Assembly: GCA_019428955.1 (NCBI GenBank)
Contig: JAHYJF010000196.1
Location: forward strand, 1-6,640
Direction: 5' to 3'
DNA from: Burkholderiaceae bacterium
GTDB lineage: Bacteria; Pseudomonadota; Gammaproteobacteria; Burkholderiales; Burkholderiaceae_E
Length of the DNA: 6,640 nucleotides
In this document: positions 1 to 5,910 of the stretch, piece after piece
Layout of the letters: every line of letters begins with the position of its first letter
How positions within the stretch are numbered: the first letter of the stretch is position 1
Notes under the pieces: generated by a model
Seen by the model: the letters and a program-made list of their open reading frames with translations, nothing else
Database searches by the model: none
Told to the model about the DNA's origin: nothing
Position numbers and translations under genes: made by a program

Positions 1-1
1 C

Positions 2-346
2 CTCGATGCCGGCGAACTACGGGCCACGGTGGCAGCCTTTGGCGACGAGCGGGTCGACGAGTACCGGATCGGACTGTCGGTCGACGAGGACGGCGAAGAA
101 GTGGTTCAGGGAATGGTCTGGCCGCTGCTCGGGGCCGAGAGCGAGAGCGACGATACGCCCCCGATCGAGCAGATCCGCGAAACGCTCCGCGAAGTCGGTG
201 TCACCGATGTCCGCTTGTGGCCGGAAATGACTGAACCCGACTACTGTGAAGACTGCGGGGCGCCGCTCTTCCCCAACGGCAAAGGCGACGTGGTGCACGC
301 CGAGATGCCGGCTGACATCGAGCCCGAGTCGGCGCACTTTCACTGA
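2..346 (+). CDS. C-terminal part of a DUF2863-like protein (5' end outside window)
   Basis: The reading frame is open from the left edge to a TGA at 344-346, giving 114 or more residues, so this is the 3' end of a longer gene. A GTG at position 29 could be read as a start, but the frame stays open upstream with sensible protein sequence (LDAGELRATVAAFGDERVDE), so it is probably internal. The segment is acidic and contains VVQGMVWPLLG and, near the end, a CxxC pair in YCEDCGAPLFPNGKGD followed by VVHAEMP. This ending resembles, from memory, the C-terminus of the proteobacterial DUF2863 family, whose function is unknown. The CxxC could bind a metal, but two cysteines alone do not show it. The gene converges on the minus-strand dehydrogenase, with a large palindrome between them. 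That it is a real gene is fairly sure; the family name is less so. Confidence 0.62.
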   Translation, partial: LDAGELRATVAAFGDERVDEYRIGLSVDEDGEEVVQGMVWPLLGAESESDDTPPIEQIRETLREVGVTDVRLWPEMTEPDYCEDCGAPLFPNGKGDVVHAEMPADIEPESAHFH

Positions 347-366
347 CCGCGGCGCGCCGCGGTCAG
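343..366. repeat. 24-bp perfect palindrome between convergent genes, possible bidirectional terminator
   Basis: The core GACCGCGGCGCGCCGCGGTC (345-364) is its own reverse complement, and one more pair on each side (T-A, C-G) extends the perfect symmetry to 24 bp. It includes the TGA of the DUF2863-like gene and lies 10 bp from the 3' end of the convergent dehydrogenase gene. As RNA from either strand it would form a very GC-rich hairpin. Neither side has a T-run, so it is not a canonical intrinsic terminator. A role in ending both converging transcripts, or in stabilising their 3' ends, is inferred from position. Confidence 0.6.
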
Positions 367-376
367 CAGCGCCGGT

Positions 377-1531
377 TCAGGAGGCGCGCAATCTGGCCGG
401 CGAGAGCATTGCCGCAGTAAGGCCGAAATCCGCCACCGCAGCCGGCAACGGAATCCCGCGCGCGATCGCCGCGCAGGCCTCCCCGGCAGCCGGGGAGGTC
501 TGGACTCCGTAGCCACCCTGTCCGGCCAGCCAGAAGAATCCGGGGGCGTCGGGATCGAAACCGCCCACCAGGTCGCCGTCGGGAACGAAGGAGCGCAATC
601 CGGCCCAGGTTCGGGTCGGACGCCTGATCTTCATGGTGGTCAACGCCTCGATTCGCGCGATGCCGGTGGCGATGTCGATTTCCTCGGGCTGGACATCCTG
701 AGGCTCGACCGGGTCGGCATTGGCCGGGCTGGCCAGTATCAGCCCGGCGTCGGGCTTGAAGTAGCAGCTGTGGTCAGTGGCAATCGTCAGTGGCCAGGCC
801 CCGACCTCAATTCCCGGTGGCGGGGTGAACAGGAACGCCGAGCGGCGCATCGGCTGCAATCCAAGCGGACGCAGGCCCGCCAGGGCGCCGACCCGGTCGC
901 ACCAGGCGCCGGCGGCATTGATGACCACCGGGGCGCGGTATTCGCGCGTCGCAGCGGTGCCGGTGCGCACCAGCCATTGGCCCGAGTCGCGTTCGAGCGC
1001 GGTGACCTCGGCGTCGCAGACCAGCCGGGCACCGGCTTGGCGCGCACCGCGCAGGAAACCCTGGTGCAGGCCGTGGACATCGATATCGCCGCCGTCAGGC
1101 TGGGTCACTGAGCCCAGCACGCATTCGGGACGCAGCACCGGCACCAGTGCGCAGGTGGCAGCGCGATCGAGCCGGGGCGCAGCGGGGAAGACCGAGCGTA
1201 CCGTCGCCTCGGCTTCGTCGAGCTGGGCTTCCTGGCCGATGCCGGCGAGCATCAGCCCGATCCGCGGACCGATCACCGGGTGTTCGGCGAACCCCGCCGG
1301 GGGAGCCGAGAAGAAGGCCCGGCTGGCCATCGTCAGCCGCCGGATCTGGGGCGTGCCGTAGCTGGTCAGGTAGAAGGCCGCTGAGCGCCCGGTGGTGTGA
1401 TAGCCGGGGTGCGACTCGCGCTCCAGTATCAGCGTGCGGCCGTAGGGTGCCAGCCAGTAGGCGATCGAAGCGCCGGCGATGCCGGCGCCAATGACCAGGA
1501 AATCAGCTGGAATCAGTTCCGGCTCTGCCAT
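377..1531 (-). CDS. FAD-dependent D-amino acid dehydrogenase, DauA (D-arginine dehydrogenase)-like
   Basis: This 384-aa protein is a DAO-fold flavoenzyme expected to oxidise a D-amino acid to the imino acid, which hydrolyses to the 2-oxo acid and ammonia. The N-terminal Rossmann motif is G15-A-G17-I-A-G20 with the ribose-binding acid E37 after the second strand; GGYGVQTSPAAGE (339-351) is the C-terminal FAD-binding region. Along its length it matches what I recall of Pseudomonas aeruginosa DauA (375 aa): GYHTTGRSAA (43-52), INAAGAWCD (204-212), LGLQPMRRSAF (223-233), SPANADPVE (268-276), TWAGLRSF (308-315). Residues that hold the amino acid backbone in DauA are kept (Y58, R230, Y257, R313; DauA Y53, R222, Y249, R305). 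DauA H48, T50 and E87 are replaced by F53, L55 and G92, so D-arginine is probably not the substrate. The ATG lies 3 nt after the stop of the SlyB-like gene with no good ribosome binding site, suggesting translational coupling. Soluble; no signal peptide. Confidence 0.88.
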   Translation of the reverse strand: MAEPELIPADFLVIGAGIAGASIAYWLAPYGRTLILERESHPGYHTTGRSAAFYLTSYGTPQIRRLTMASRAFFSAPPAGFAEHPVIGPRIGLMLAGIGQEAQLDEAEATVRSVFPAAPRLDRAATCALVPVLRPECVLGSVTQPDGGDIDVHGLHQGFLRGARQAGARLVCDAEVTALERDSGQWLVRTGTAATREYRAPVVINAAGAWCDRVGALAGLRPLGLQPMRRSAFLFTPPPGIEVGAWPLTIATDHSCYFKPDAGLILASPANADPVEPQDVQPEEIDIATGIARIEALTTMKIRRPTRTWAGLRSFVPDGDLVGGFDPDAPGFFWLAGQGGYGVQTSPAAGEACAAIARGIPLPAAVADFGLTAAMLSPARLRAS

Positions 1532-1534
1532 GAT

Positions 1535-1999
1535 CTAGTGCGTCACCCTGGTGCCGCCCCGTCCGCTGACCAGCCGCACCCGGTCGCCGGGCTGGAAGGT
1601 CTCGTCGGCTTCCTGGGTGATGGCGCGCAGCTGCCTATTTTCGAGCCGGACGGTGATCTCGAGGCCGCGCACCTGGTTGTTCTGCCGTTCGACAGCCTGG
1701 CCGACGAGGCCCCCGGCTACGGCACCAAGCACGGTGCCGACCGCCGATCCGCGACCGCCGCCGACGGTGCTGCCAGCCACGCCACCGACGACTACGCCGG
1801 CAGCGGTACCCACGCCGGTTTCGCCGCGATTGATGAGCACTTCGCGGACGCTTTCGACCACGGCCAGACGGACCACTTGTTCGGTGCCGGTCTGGCCGGC
1901 CCGATAGAGGCCGCTGGTGGCCGCCGGGCCGGCGCAGCCGGCAGCCAGTGCGCCGAGGAGCGTGATGGTTGCGACTGCGCTGATTGTTGAATGCTTCAT
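1535..1999 (-). CDS. SlyB-like outer-membrane lipoprotein with glycine-zipper domain
   Basis: The protein is 154 aa. A lipoprotein signal peptide (MKHSTISAVATITLLGALAAGC) has the lipobox L18-A-A-G-C22, so Cys22 should be lipidated after signal peptidase II cleavage. Residue +2 is Ala, not Asp, which fits outer-membrane sorting. The centre is rich in glycine-zipper repeats (GVGTAAGVVVGGVAG, GGRGSAVGTVLGAVAGGLVG), followed by a C-terminal beta-rich part ending in FQPGDRVRLVSG. Layout and length match E. coli SlyB (155 aa), a lipoprotein linked to outer-membrane integrity and, in enterics, to PhoP control. I chose the ATG at 1999 because GGAGA lies 6 nt before it and the signal peptide begins there; the ATG 42 nt upstream would add a polar extension before the signal peptide. 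The dehydrogenase gene follows after 3 nt. The family is clear; orthology to slyB is likely but unproven. Confidence 0.88.
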   Translation of the reverse strand: MKHSTISAVATITLLGALAAGCAGPAATSGLYRAGQTGTEQVVRLAVVESVREVLINRGETGVGTAAGVVVGGVAGSTVGGGRGSAVGTVLGAVAGGLVGQAVERQNNQVRGLEITVRLENRQLRAITQEADETFQPGDRVRLVSGRGGTRVTH

Positions 2000-2005
2000 G
2001 CTGAT

Positions 2006-2010
2006 TCTCC
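2006..2010 (-). promoter_or_regulatory. Ribosome binding site fixing the start of the lipoprotein gene
   Basis: GGAGA on the minus strand lies 6 nt before the ATG at 1999-1997. It selects this start over the in-frame ATG at 2041, which would place a polar stretch in front of the lipoprotein signal peptide. Confidence 0.75.
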
Positions 2011-2068
2011 GTTGAGATTGCTGCTGCGGCAATTCTCTCATGAGCGGCGCATGCCGTTGGACTCCGGC

Positions 2069-2085
2069 TTAGGGCCATTTAGGGC
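2069..2085. promoter_or_regulatory. Direct repeat TTAGGGC spaced one helical turn, possible regulator site
   Basis: Two exact copies of TTAGGGC (2069-2075 and 2079-2085) start 10 bp apart in the region between the divergent lipoprotein gene and the 72-aa gene. On the minus strand they read GCCCTAA-ATG-GCCCTAA, about 70 to 86 nt upstream of the lipoprotein start. Heptamer direct repeats about one turn apart are typical of OmpR/PhoB-class response regulators binding one DNA face. The bases do not match the enteric PhoP box. Nothing in the window names the regulator. I could not find a convincing -10/-35 pair for the minus strand here. Confidence 0.3.
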
Positions 2086-2135
2086 GCCAGGGTGCCGACC
2101 GATGTGGCCGTAATGACTGGTTCCGATGCCTCCCG

Positions 2136-2166
2136 TTCGTCAGGAATGAGCAAAATCTGATATAAG
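2136..2166 (+). promoter_or_regulatory. Weak candidate promoter for the 72-aa gene
   Basis: A TATAAG hexamer (2161-2166) could serve as a -10 element, placing transcription start roughly 25 nt before the TTG start codon. The best upstream partner, TTCGTC (2136-2141), is a poor -35 with a 19-bp spacer. The surrounding stretch (2145-2187) is more AT-rich than its neighbours, which supports a promoter in general but not these exact hexamers. Confidence 0.3.
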
Positions 2167-2187
2167 GGACGATTCGCTGAATTAACC

Positions 2188-2191
2188 GGAG
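2188..2191 (+). promoter_or_regulatory. Ribosome binding site supporting a TTG start
   Basis: GGAG lies 6 nt before the TTG at 2198, ideal spacing. The competing in-frame ATG at 2228 has a GGAG directly touching it with no spacer, which would not work well. This favours the TTG start. Confidence 0.6.
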
Positions 2192-2197
2192 TTCGCA

Positions 2198-2416
2198 TTG
2201 AAAGCCACGCCTAAACCCAGTTCGGAGATGAGCGCAACCCATCAGAAATCAGTGGTCAGCAAGCGGCAGGCGGAACGGATGCGCAAGGGCAGAGTCGAGT
2301 CCTCGCCCGAGGATTATCGCAATATAGCGCCCTCGGAGCACGCCAAGCGGCTCCACGAGGCCCGCGCGGAGCTGGAAGATCGCCGGATGATGCGCGAACT
2401 GGGCCTGGCTGACTGA
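2198..2416 (+). CDS. Small charged protein of unknown function (72 aa, TTG start)
   Basis: I do not recognise this protein. From the TTG at 2198 it is 72 aa, very rich in Lys, Arg and Glu, with no signal peptide or membrane segment. The N-terminal third is polar and Ser/Thr/Lys-rich (MKATPKPSSEMSATHQKS). Residues from about 49 on (HAKRLHEARAELEDRRMMRE) look like a charged amphipathic helix, so it may act by binding RNA, DNA or another protein; that is inference from composition. The well-placed GGAG argues that it is a real gene. If the ATG at 2228 were used, the product would be 62 aa. It is divergent from the lipoprotein gene and is followed by about 160 bp without a clear gene. Confidence 0.6.
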   Translation: MKATPKPSSEMSATHQKSVVSKRQAERMRKGRVESSPEDYRNIAPSEHAKRLHEARAELEDRRMMRELGLAD

Positions 2417-2520
2417 ACCCTGCCAGGGCTGACGGTTTCAGGATCGGCACCGCAGGAAGCGATTCTTTCCGGGTTGTGGTTGCGCCAGCAGAGGATTGAT
2501 CGGGCGCGCCGCCCGTAGTT

Positions 2521-2539
2521 GGGCTCATGTCTTGAGCCC
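2521..2539 (+). other. Hairpin-forming inverted repeat upstream of the small membrane protein gene
   Basis: GGGCTCA (2521-2527) and TGAGCCC (2533-2539) are exact inverted copies around a 5-nt TGTCT loop. No T-run follows, so it is not a standard terminator. It lies about 40 nt before the ATG at 2580, in the 163-bp gap after the 72-aa gene, where it could be an operator or a 5' UTR hairpin. The rest of that gap (2417-2520) shows no feature I can support. Confidence 0.4.
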
Positions 2540-2579
2540 CGATTGTGACATCTTGTCCACTCACCTGGAGAACGATGAC

Positions 2580-2777
2580 ATGATCATGAACGCTTCCACC
2601 GCCAAGATCGCCGCAGGGCTCAATCCACTGTCGTTTCGGGTCCCCTTGCGCCAATATGCCGACGCCCGATGGACAAGGCAGCGACCGATCAGGCGCGGCA
2701 TTTCGCCGGACCTGGCAGTGGGAATTGCCGTTGCCCTGGCCTGCCCGATAGCGGTCGCGATCGTCTTTCTGGGCTAA
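2580..2777 (+). CDS. Small membrane protein of unknown function (65 aa)
   Basis: I do not recognise this protein. It has a polar N-terminal half with a basic patch (RWTRQRPIRRG, about 30-40) followed by one hydrophobic segment (DLAVGIAVALACPIAVAIVFLG, 44-65) that ends at the C-terminus. By the positive-inside rule the N-terminus should face the cytoplasm, making it a tail-anchored single-span protein. The frame is open further upstream to an ATG at 2496, but I chose 2580 because GGAG (2567-2570) lies 9 nt before it and the upstream part crosses a hairpin and has no protein character. An ATG at 2586 is an alternative. The stop is 5 bp before the likely transporter promoter, and no terminator lies between, so read-through into the transporter operon is possible. 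Confidence 0.55.
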   Translation: MIMNASTAKIAAGLNPLSFRVPLRQYADARWTRQRPIRRGISPDLAVGIAVALACPIAVAIVFLG

Positions 2778-2782
2778 AGAGA

Positions 2783-2811
2783 CTGTCCTGGCAACTGTGT
2801 TTCGCTATACT
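2783..2811 (+). promoter_or_regulatory. Candidate sigma70-type promoter of the TAXI-TRAP operon
   Basis: TATACT (2806-2811) matches the -10 consensus at five of six positions. CTGTCC (2783-2788) is a weak -35 (three of six) at the standard 17-bp spacing. Transcription would start near 2818, leaving a leader of about 30 nt with GGAGG (2839-2843) 5 nt before the binding-protein ATG. Confidence 0.55.
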
Positions 2812-2848
2812 GGCCCCGCTTTGTTCAAAAAATCTTTCGGAGGAATGA

Positions 2849-3799
2849 ATGAAACGCTTGTTAGCAAAAGTCGCGGTTGCCGCGTTTGGGGTGTTGACGT
2901 TGTCAGCCGCTCAGGCGCAACAGCAGTTCATAAATGTCCTCACGGGCGGCACCAGCGGCGTCTATTTCCCGCTCGGCACCGCCTTGTCGACGATCTACAA
3001 CAAAACTATTCCCAACGCCAAGGCGACCGTCCAGTCGACCAAGGCGTCGGTCGAGAACGTCAACCTGCTCGAAGCGGGTCGCGGCGAGATCGCCTTTGCG
3101 CTGGCCGATACCGTGAGCGGCGCCTACACCGGTAATGCCGAGCTGGGTTTCGACAAGCCACGCGCCAAGTTGCGCGGGATTGCCGCTATCTACACCAACT
3201 ACATCCAGATCGTTGCCAGTGCCGAGTCGGGCATCAAGACCCTGGCTGACCTCAAGGGCAAGCGGGTTTCGGTCGGTGCGCCCAAGTCGGGCACCGAAGT
3301 CAATGCCCGGGCGATCTTCAAGGCGGCGGGCCTGAGCTACAGCGATTTGAGCAAGACCGAGTTCCTGCCCTTTGGCGAGTCGGTCGAACTGATCAAGAAT
3401 CGACAGCTCGACGCCACCCTGCAGTCAGCCGGCCTCGGGGTCGCCTCGATCCGCGATCTCGCCACTTCGGTGAAGATCGTCGTGGTTTCGATCCCTCACG
3501 ATATCGTTGCCAAGGTCGGTGACGCCGCCTACCAGCCGGGGATCATTCCGGCCAACACCTACGACGGGCAGACTACCGACGTCACCACAGCGAGCATCCC
3601 CAATTATCTGGTCACGCACGCCGGCGTCTCGAACGAGCTGGCCTACCAGATGACCAAGCAACTGTTCACCAACCTGGACTCGATGGTCGCGGCCCACAAG
3701 GCGGCGACGGCGATCAACATCAAGAATGCACCGACGATGTCGATTCCGCTGCATCCGGGGGCGGAGAAGTATTACCGGGAAGTGGGCGCGATCAAGTAA
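2849..3799 (+). CDS. TAXI-family TRAP transporter periplasmic solute-binding protein
   Basis: This 316-aa protein is the extracytoplasmic receptor of a TRAP transporter, capturing substrate in the periplasm and delivering it to the fused permease encoded downstream. Residues 1-23 form a Sec signal peptide (basic MKRLLAK, hydrophobic core, AQA cleavage site before Q24). The mature N-terminus has the TAXI signature GGTSGVYFPLG (33-43), followed by the QST-ASVENVNLL segment (about 62-74) and EIAFALADT. The TLADLKGKRVSVGAPKSGTE stretch is the usual second-lobe entry. The length is normal for the family. The ATG at 2849 has GGAGG 5 nt upstream; an overlapping ATG at 2845 is in another frame. Known TAXI ligands include glutamate and other small carboxylates, but the ligand here cannot be read from sequence. 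An intrinsic terminator follows 17 bp after the stop, so this gene is probably expressed well above the permease. Confidence 0.95.
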   Translation: MKRLLAKVAVAAFGVLTLSAAQAQQQFINVLTGGTSGVYFPLGTALSTIYNKTIPNAKATVQSTKASVENVNLLEAGRGEIAFALADTVSGAYTGNAELGFDKPRAKLRGIAAIYTNYIQIVASAESGIKTLADLKGKRVSVGAPKSGTEVNARAIFKAAGLSYSDLSKTEFLPFGESVELIKNRQLDATLQSAGLGVASIRDLATSVKIVVVSIPHDIVAKVGDAAYQPGIIPANTYDGQTTDVTTASIPNYLVTHAGVSNELAYQMTKQLFTNLDSMVAAHKAATAINIKNAPTMSIPLHPGAEKYYREVGAIK

Positions 3800-3816
3800 G
3801 CTGCACTCATAATCCG

Positions 3817-3859
3817 ACCCGGTCGGCACCGATCCTTGTTCGGTGCCGACCGGGTTTTT
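3817..3859 (+). terminator. Strong intrinsic terminator between binding-protein and permease genes
   Basis: ACCCGGTCGGCACCGA (3817-3832) pairs perfectly with TCGGTGCCGACCGGGT (3840-3855) around a 7-nt loop TCCTTGT. The 16-bp GC-rich stem ends in five T residues (3855-3859). It sits inside what is otherwise one transport operon; the ribosome binding site GGAGGG (3868-3873) of the permease begins 8 nt later. No promoter fits between it and the permease, so permease transcription must come from read-through, RNA processing or a promoter further upstream. Confidence 0.9.
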
Positions 3860-3879
3860 GCGCATTTGGAGGGTAGATC

Positions 3880-5910
3880 ATGCCGGCAACCGCAGCGCAC
3901 GACGAGTTTGATTCGCCGCTGGGATCGAGTCGCTTCATTCTGGCGGTGGCCATCGCGTTCTCGACCTTCCAGATCATCACTGCGGCCTTCAGCCCGATCT
4001 CGAGCAGCATCGTGCGCGCGGTGCACGTCGGTTTCCTGTTGTTGCTGATCTTCTGCTCGACCCGCACCACCAGCACGCCACTGCGGATTGGATTCTGGGC
4101 GCTGGGAATTATCGCCTTCGTGCTCGCCTTCTATCACTGGATCTTCGAGGCCGACCTGATCGAGCGCGCTGGTAACCCGACCACCGTCGACATGATTGTC
4201 GGCATCGTCACGGTCGTGCTGGTGTTCGAAGGGGCGCGGCGGGTGATGGGAATCGCGCTGCCGTTCATCTGTGCGCTGTTTGTCGCCTACGCCCTGTTCG
4301 GCAACTATCTTCCCGGTGAATTTGCCCATCGTGGTTTTGCGTTCGAGCAGGTGGTCGATCAGCTAGGCTTCGGTACCGAGGGCATCTACGGCATTCCAAC
4401 TTACGTGTCGTCGAGCTATATCTTCCTGTTCATCCTGTTCGGCAGTTTTCTCGAACAGGCAGGGATGATCAGGTTGTTCACCGATTTCGCGATGGGTACC
4501 GTGGGACACACCCGCGGCGGACCGGCCAAGGTGTCGGTGATTTCGTCCGGGCTGATGGGCACCATCAACGGTTCAGGGGTCGCCAACGTGGTGACCACCG
4601 GGCAATTCACGATTCCGCTGATGAAGCGCTTCGGCTACCGGGCCGAGTTCGCCGGTGGCGTCGAGGCAACTTCGAGCATGGGCGGGCAGATCATGCCGCC
4701 GGTGATGGGTGCGGTCGCGTTCATCATGGCCGAGACCATCGACGTTCCCTACGTCGAGATCGTCAAGGCGGCGTTGATTCCGGCCATCCTGTACTTCGTC
4801 ACGGTGTTCTGGATGGTCCATCTGGAGGCCGGCCGGCGCAATTTGACCGGTCTCCCGAAAGAGGAGTGCCCGAACCCCTGGACGGCGGTACGCGAGCGCT
4901 GGCACCTGATCCTGCCACTCGCAGCGCTGGTCTATCTGCTGTTCTCGGGCTATACGCCGCTCTTTTCGGGCATGGTCGGGCTGGCGCTGACCTGCCTGCT
5001 GATCCTCGGCGTCGCCATTACCGGGACGAGCAGCCCGATCGCCCTGCGGATGGCATTCTGGGTGGTGCTGGCGCTGCTCAGTTCGAGCTTCTTCAAGTAC
5101 GGCGTCGGGGTGTTCTTCGTGCTGGCCTTCGTGCTGGTGGCGGCGGCCCTGCTAATGGGCGGGCGCCGTCCGACGCTCGCCATGATGGTCACGGCGCTAG
5201 AGGATGGCGCGCGCCACGCGCTGCCGGTCGGCATCGCCTGTGCGCTGGTCGGGGTCATCATCGGGGTGGTGACGCTCACCGGGATCGCGACCCTGTTCGC
5301 CGGCTACGTGATCGCGCTCGGGCAGCAGAGCCTGTTCTTGAGCCTGGTGCTCACCATGCTGGTCTGTCTGATTCTGGGCATGGGAATTCCGACGATTCCG
5401 AACTACATCATCACCAGTTCGCTGGCCGCGCCGGCGTTGCTGGCACTGGGCGTGCCGCTGATCGTTTCGCACATGTTCGTGTTCTATTTCGGCATCATGG
5501 CCGATCTGACTCCGCCGGTGGCGCTCGCTGCTTTCGCCGCTTCGCCCATTGCTAAGGTGCGCGGATTGAAGATCGGCGTTCAGGCGATGCGGCTGGCCAT
5601 TGCCGGTTTTGTGATTCCCTTCATGGCGGTCTATTCGCCGGCGCTGATGCTCCAGGGCGACGGCGGCCCGCTGGACGTGGCCTACATCGTGATGAAGGCG
5701 TTGATCTCGATGGGGCTGTGGGGGGCGGCGAGCATCGGCCACTTCCAGCATCGGCTCGCATGGTGGGAGCGCTTGCTGGCGATGGCGGCTGCGTTCATGC
5801 TGGTCGCGGCGCTGCCGGCCACCGACGAGATTGGCTTTGCCCTGTCCGCCTTGTTCGTCGGACATCACTGGTGGCGGAATCGGGTACCGGCGGGTGCGGC
5901 ACAGGCATGA
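3880..5910 (+). CDS. TRAP transporter fused permease subunit (4TM-12TM, DctQM-type)
   Basis: This 676-aa inner-membrane protein is the permease of the TAXI-TRAP system, in which the small DctQ-like and large DctM-like subunits are one polypeptide. It should move substrate handed over by the TAXI receptor, driven by a Na+ or H+ gradient. Hydrophobic segments begin at about 19-37, 48-60, 70-87 and 104-119, with the typical RAVH motif at 46-49. The DctM core has GPAKVSVISSGLMGTINGSG from residue 214, EATSSMGGQIMPPVMGA shortly after, the second GMGIPTIPNY motif from 500, and MFVFYFGIMADLTPPVALAA near 530-555. These paired motifs are the two substrate/ion-binding halves of the elevator-type permease. 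Length is normal for fused TAXI permeases. The ATG has GGAGGG 6 nt upstream. The final codons overlap the start of the DUF1850 gene. Confidence 0.96.
   Translation: MPATAAHDEFDSPLGSSRFILAVAIAFSTFQIITAAFSPISSSIVRAVHVGFLLLLIFCSTRTTSTPLRIGFWALGIIAFVLAFYHWIFEADLIERAGNPTTVDMIVGIVTVVLVFEGARRVMGIALPFICALFVAYALFGNYLPGEFAHRGFAFEQVVDQLGFGTEGIYGIPTYVSSSYIFLFILFGSFLEQAGMIRLFTDFAMGTVGHTRGGPAKVSVISSGLMGTINGSGVANVVTTGQFTIPLMKRFGYRAEFAGGVEATSSMGGQIMPPVMGAVAFIMAETIDVPYVEIVKAALIPAILYFVTVFWMVHLEAGRRNLTGLPKEECPNPWTAVRERWHLILPLAALVYLLFSGYTPLFSGMVGLALTCLLILGVAITGTSSPIALRMAFWVVLALLSSSFFKYGVGVFFVLAFVLVAAALLMGGRRPTLAMMVTALEDGARHALPVGIACALVGVIIGVVTLTGIATLFAGYVIALGQQSLFLSLVLTMLVCLILGMGIPTIPNYIITSSLAAPALLALGVPLIVSHMFVFYFGIMADLTPPVALAAFAASPIAKVRGLKIGVQAMRLAIAGFVIPFMAVYSPALMLQGDGGPLDVAYIVMKALISMGLWGAASIGHFQHRLAWWERLLAMAAAFMLVAALPATDEIGFALSALFVGHHWWRNRVPAGAAQA

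Noticed and set aside
1397..1990. Plus-strand open frame of 197 codons opposite the lipoprotein and dehydrogenase genes
   Set aside because: It lies wholly antisense to two well-recognised genes, has no ribosome binding site or family pattern, and such long shadow frames are common in GC-rich DNA.
2000..2041. Longer lipoprotein start at 2041
   Set aside because: It would place 14 polar residues before a good lipoprotein signal peptide, whereas GGAGA is correctly spaced for the ATG at 1999.
2412..2440. Imperfect hairpin (CTGAACC with GGTTTCAG) just after the 72-aa gene as its terminator
   Set aside because: The stem needs a bulge, the loop is about 14 nt and no T-run follows; too weak to list.
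2575..2583. ATGACATGA mini-frame overlapping the start of the small membrane protein
   Set aside because: Only two codons long; it could affect initiation but nothing else supports a function.
2797..3135. Plus-strand frame overlapping the start of the binding-protein gene, including the ATG at 2845
   Set aside because: It is out of frame with the TAXI protein, has no recognisable protein pattern, and the GGAGG serves the ATG at 2849.
3772..4329. Minus-strand open frame of 185 codons across the terminator and permease start
   Set aside because: Composition is highly Arg/Asp/His-rich low-complexity shadow sequence, and it runs through an intrinsic terminator antisense to the permease.
5197..5868. 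Minus-strand open frame of 223 codons opposite the permease
   Set aside because: It is antisense to conserved DctM motifs and rich in His, Arg and Gln, typical of a shadow of membrane-protein codons.
5718..5906. Upstream extension of the DUF1850 frame to an earlier start at 5718
   Set aside because: The extension lies inside the permease gene, adds Gly/Arg-rich sequence unlike the family, and the DUF1850 similarity begins just after the ATG at 5907.
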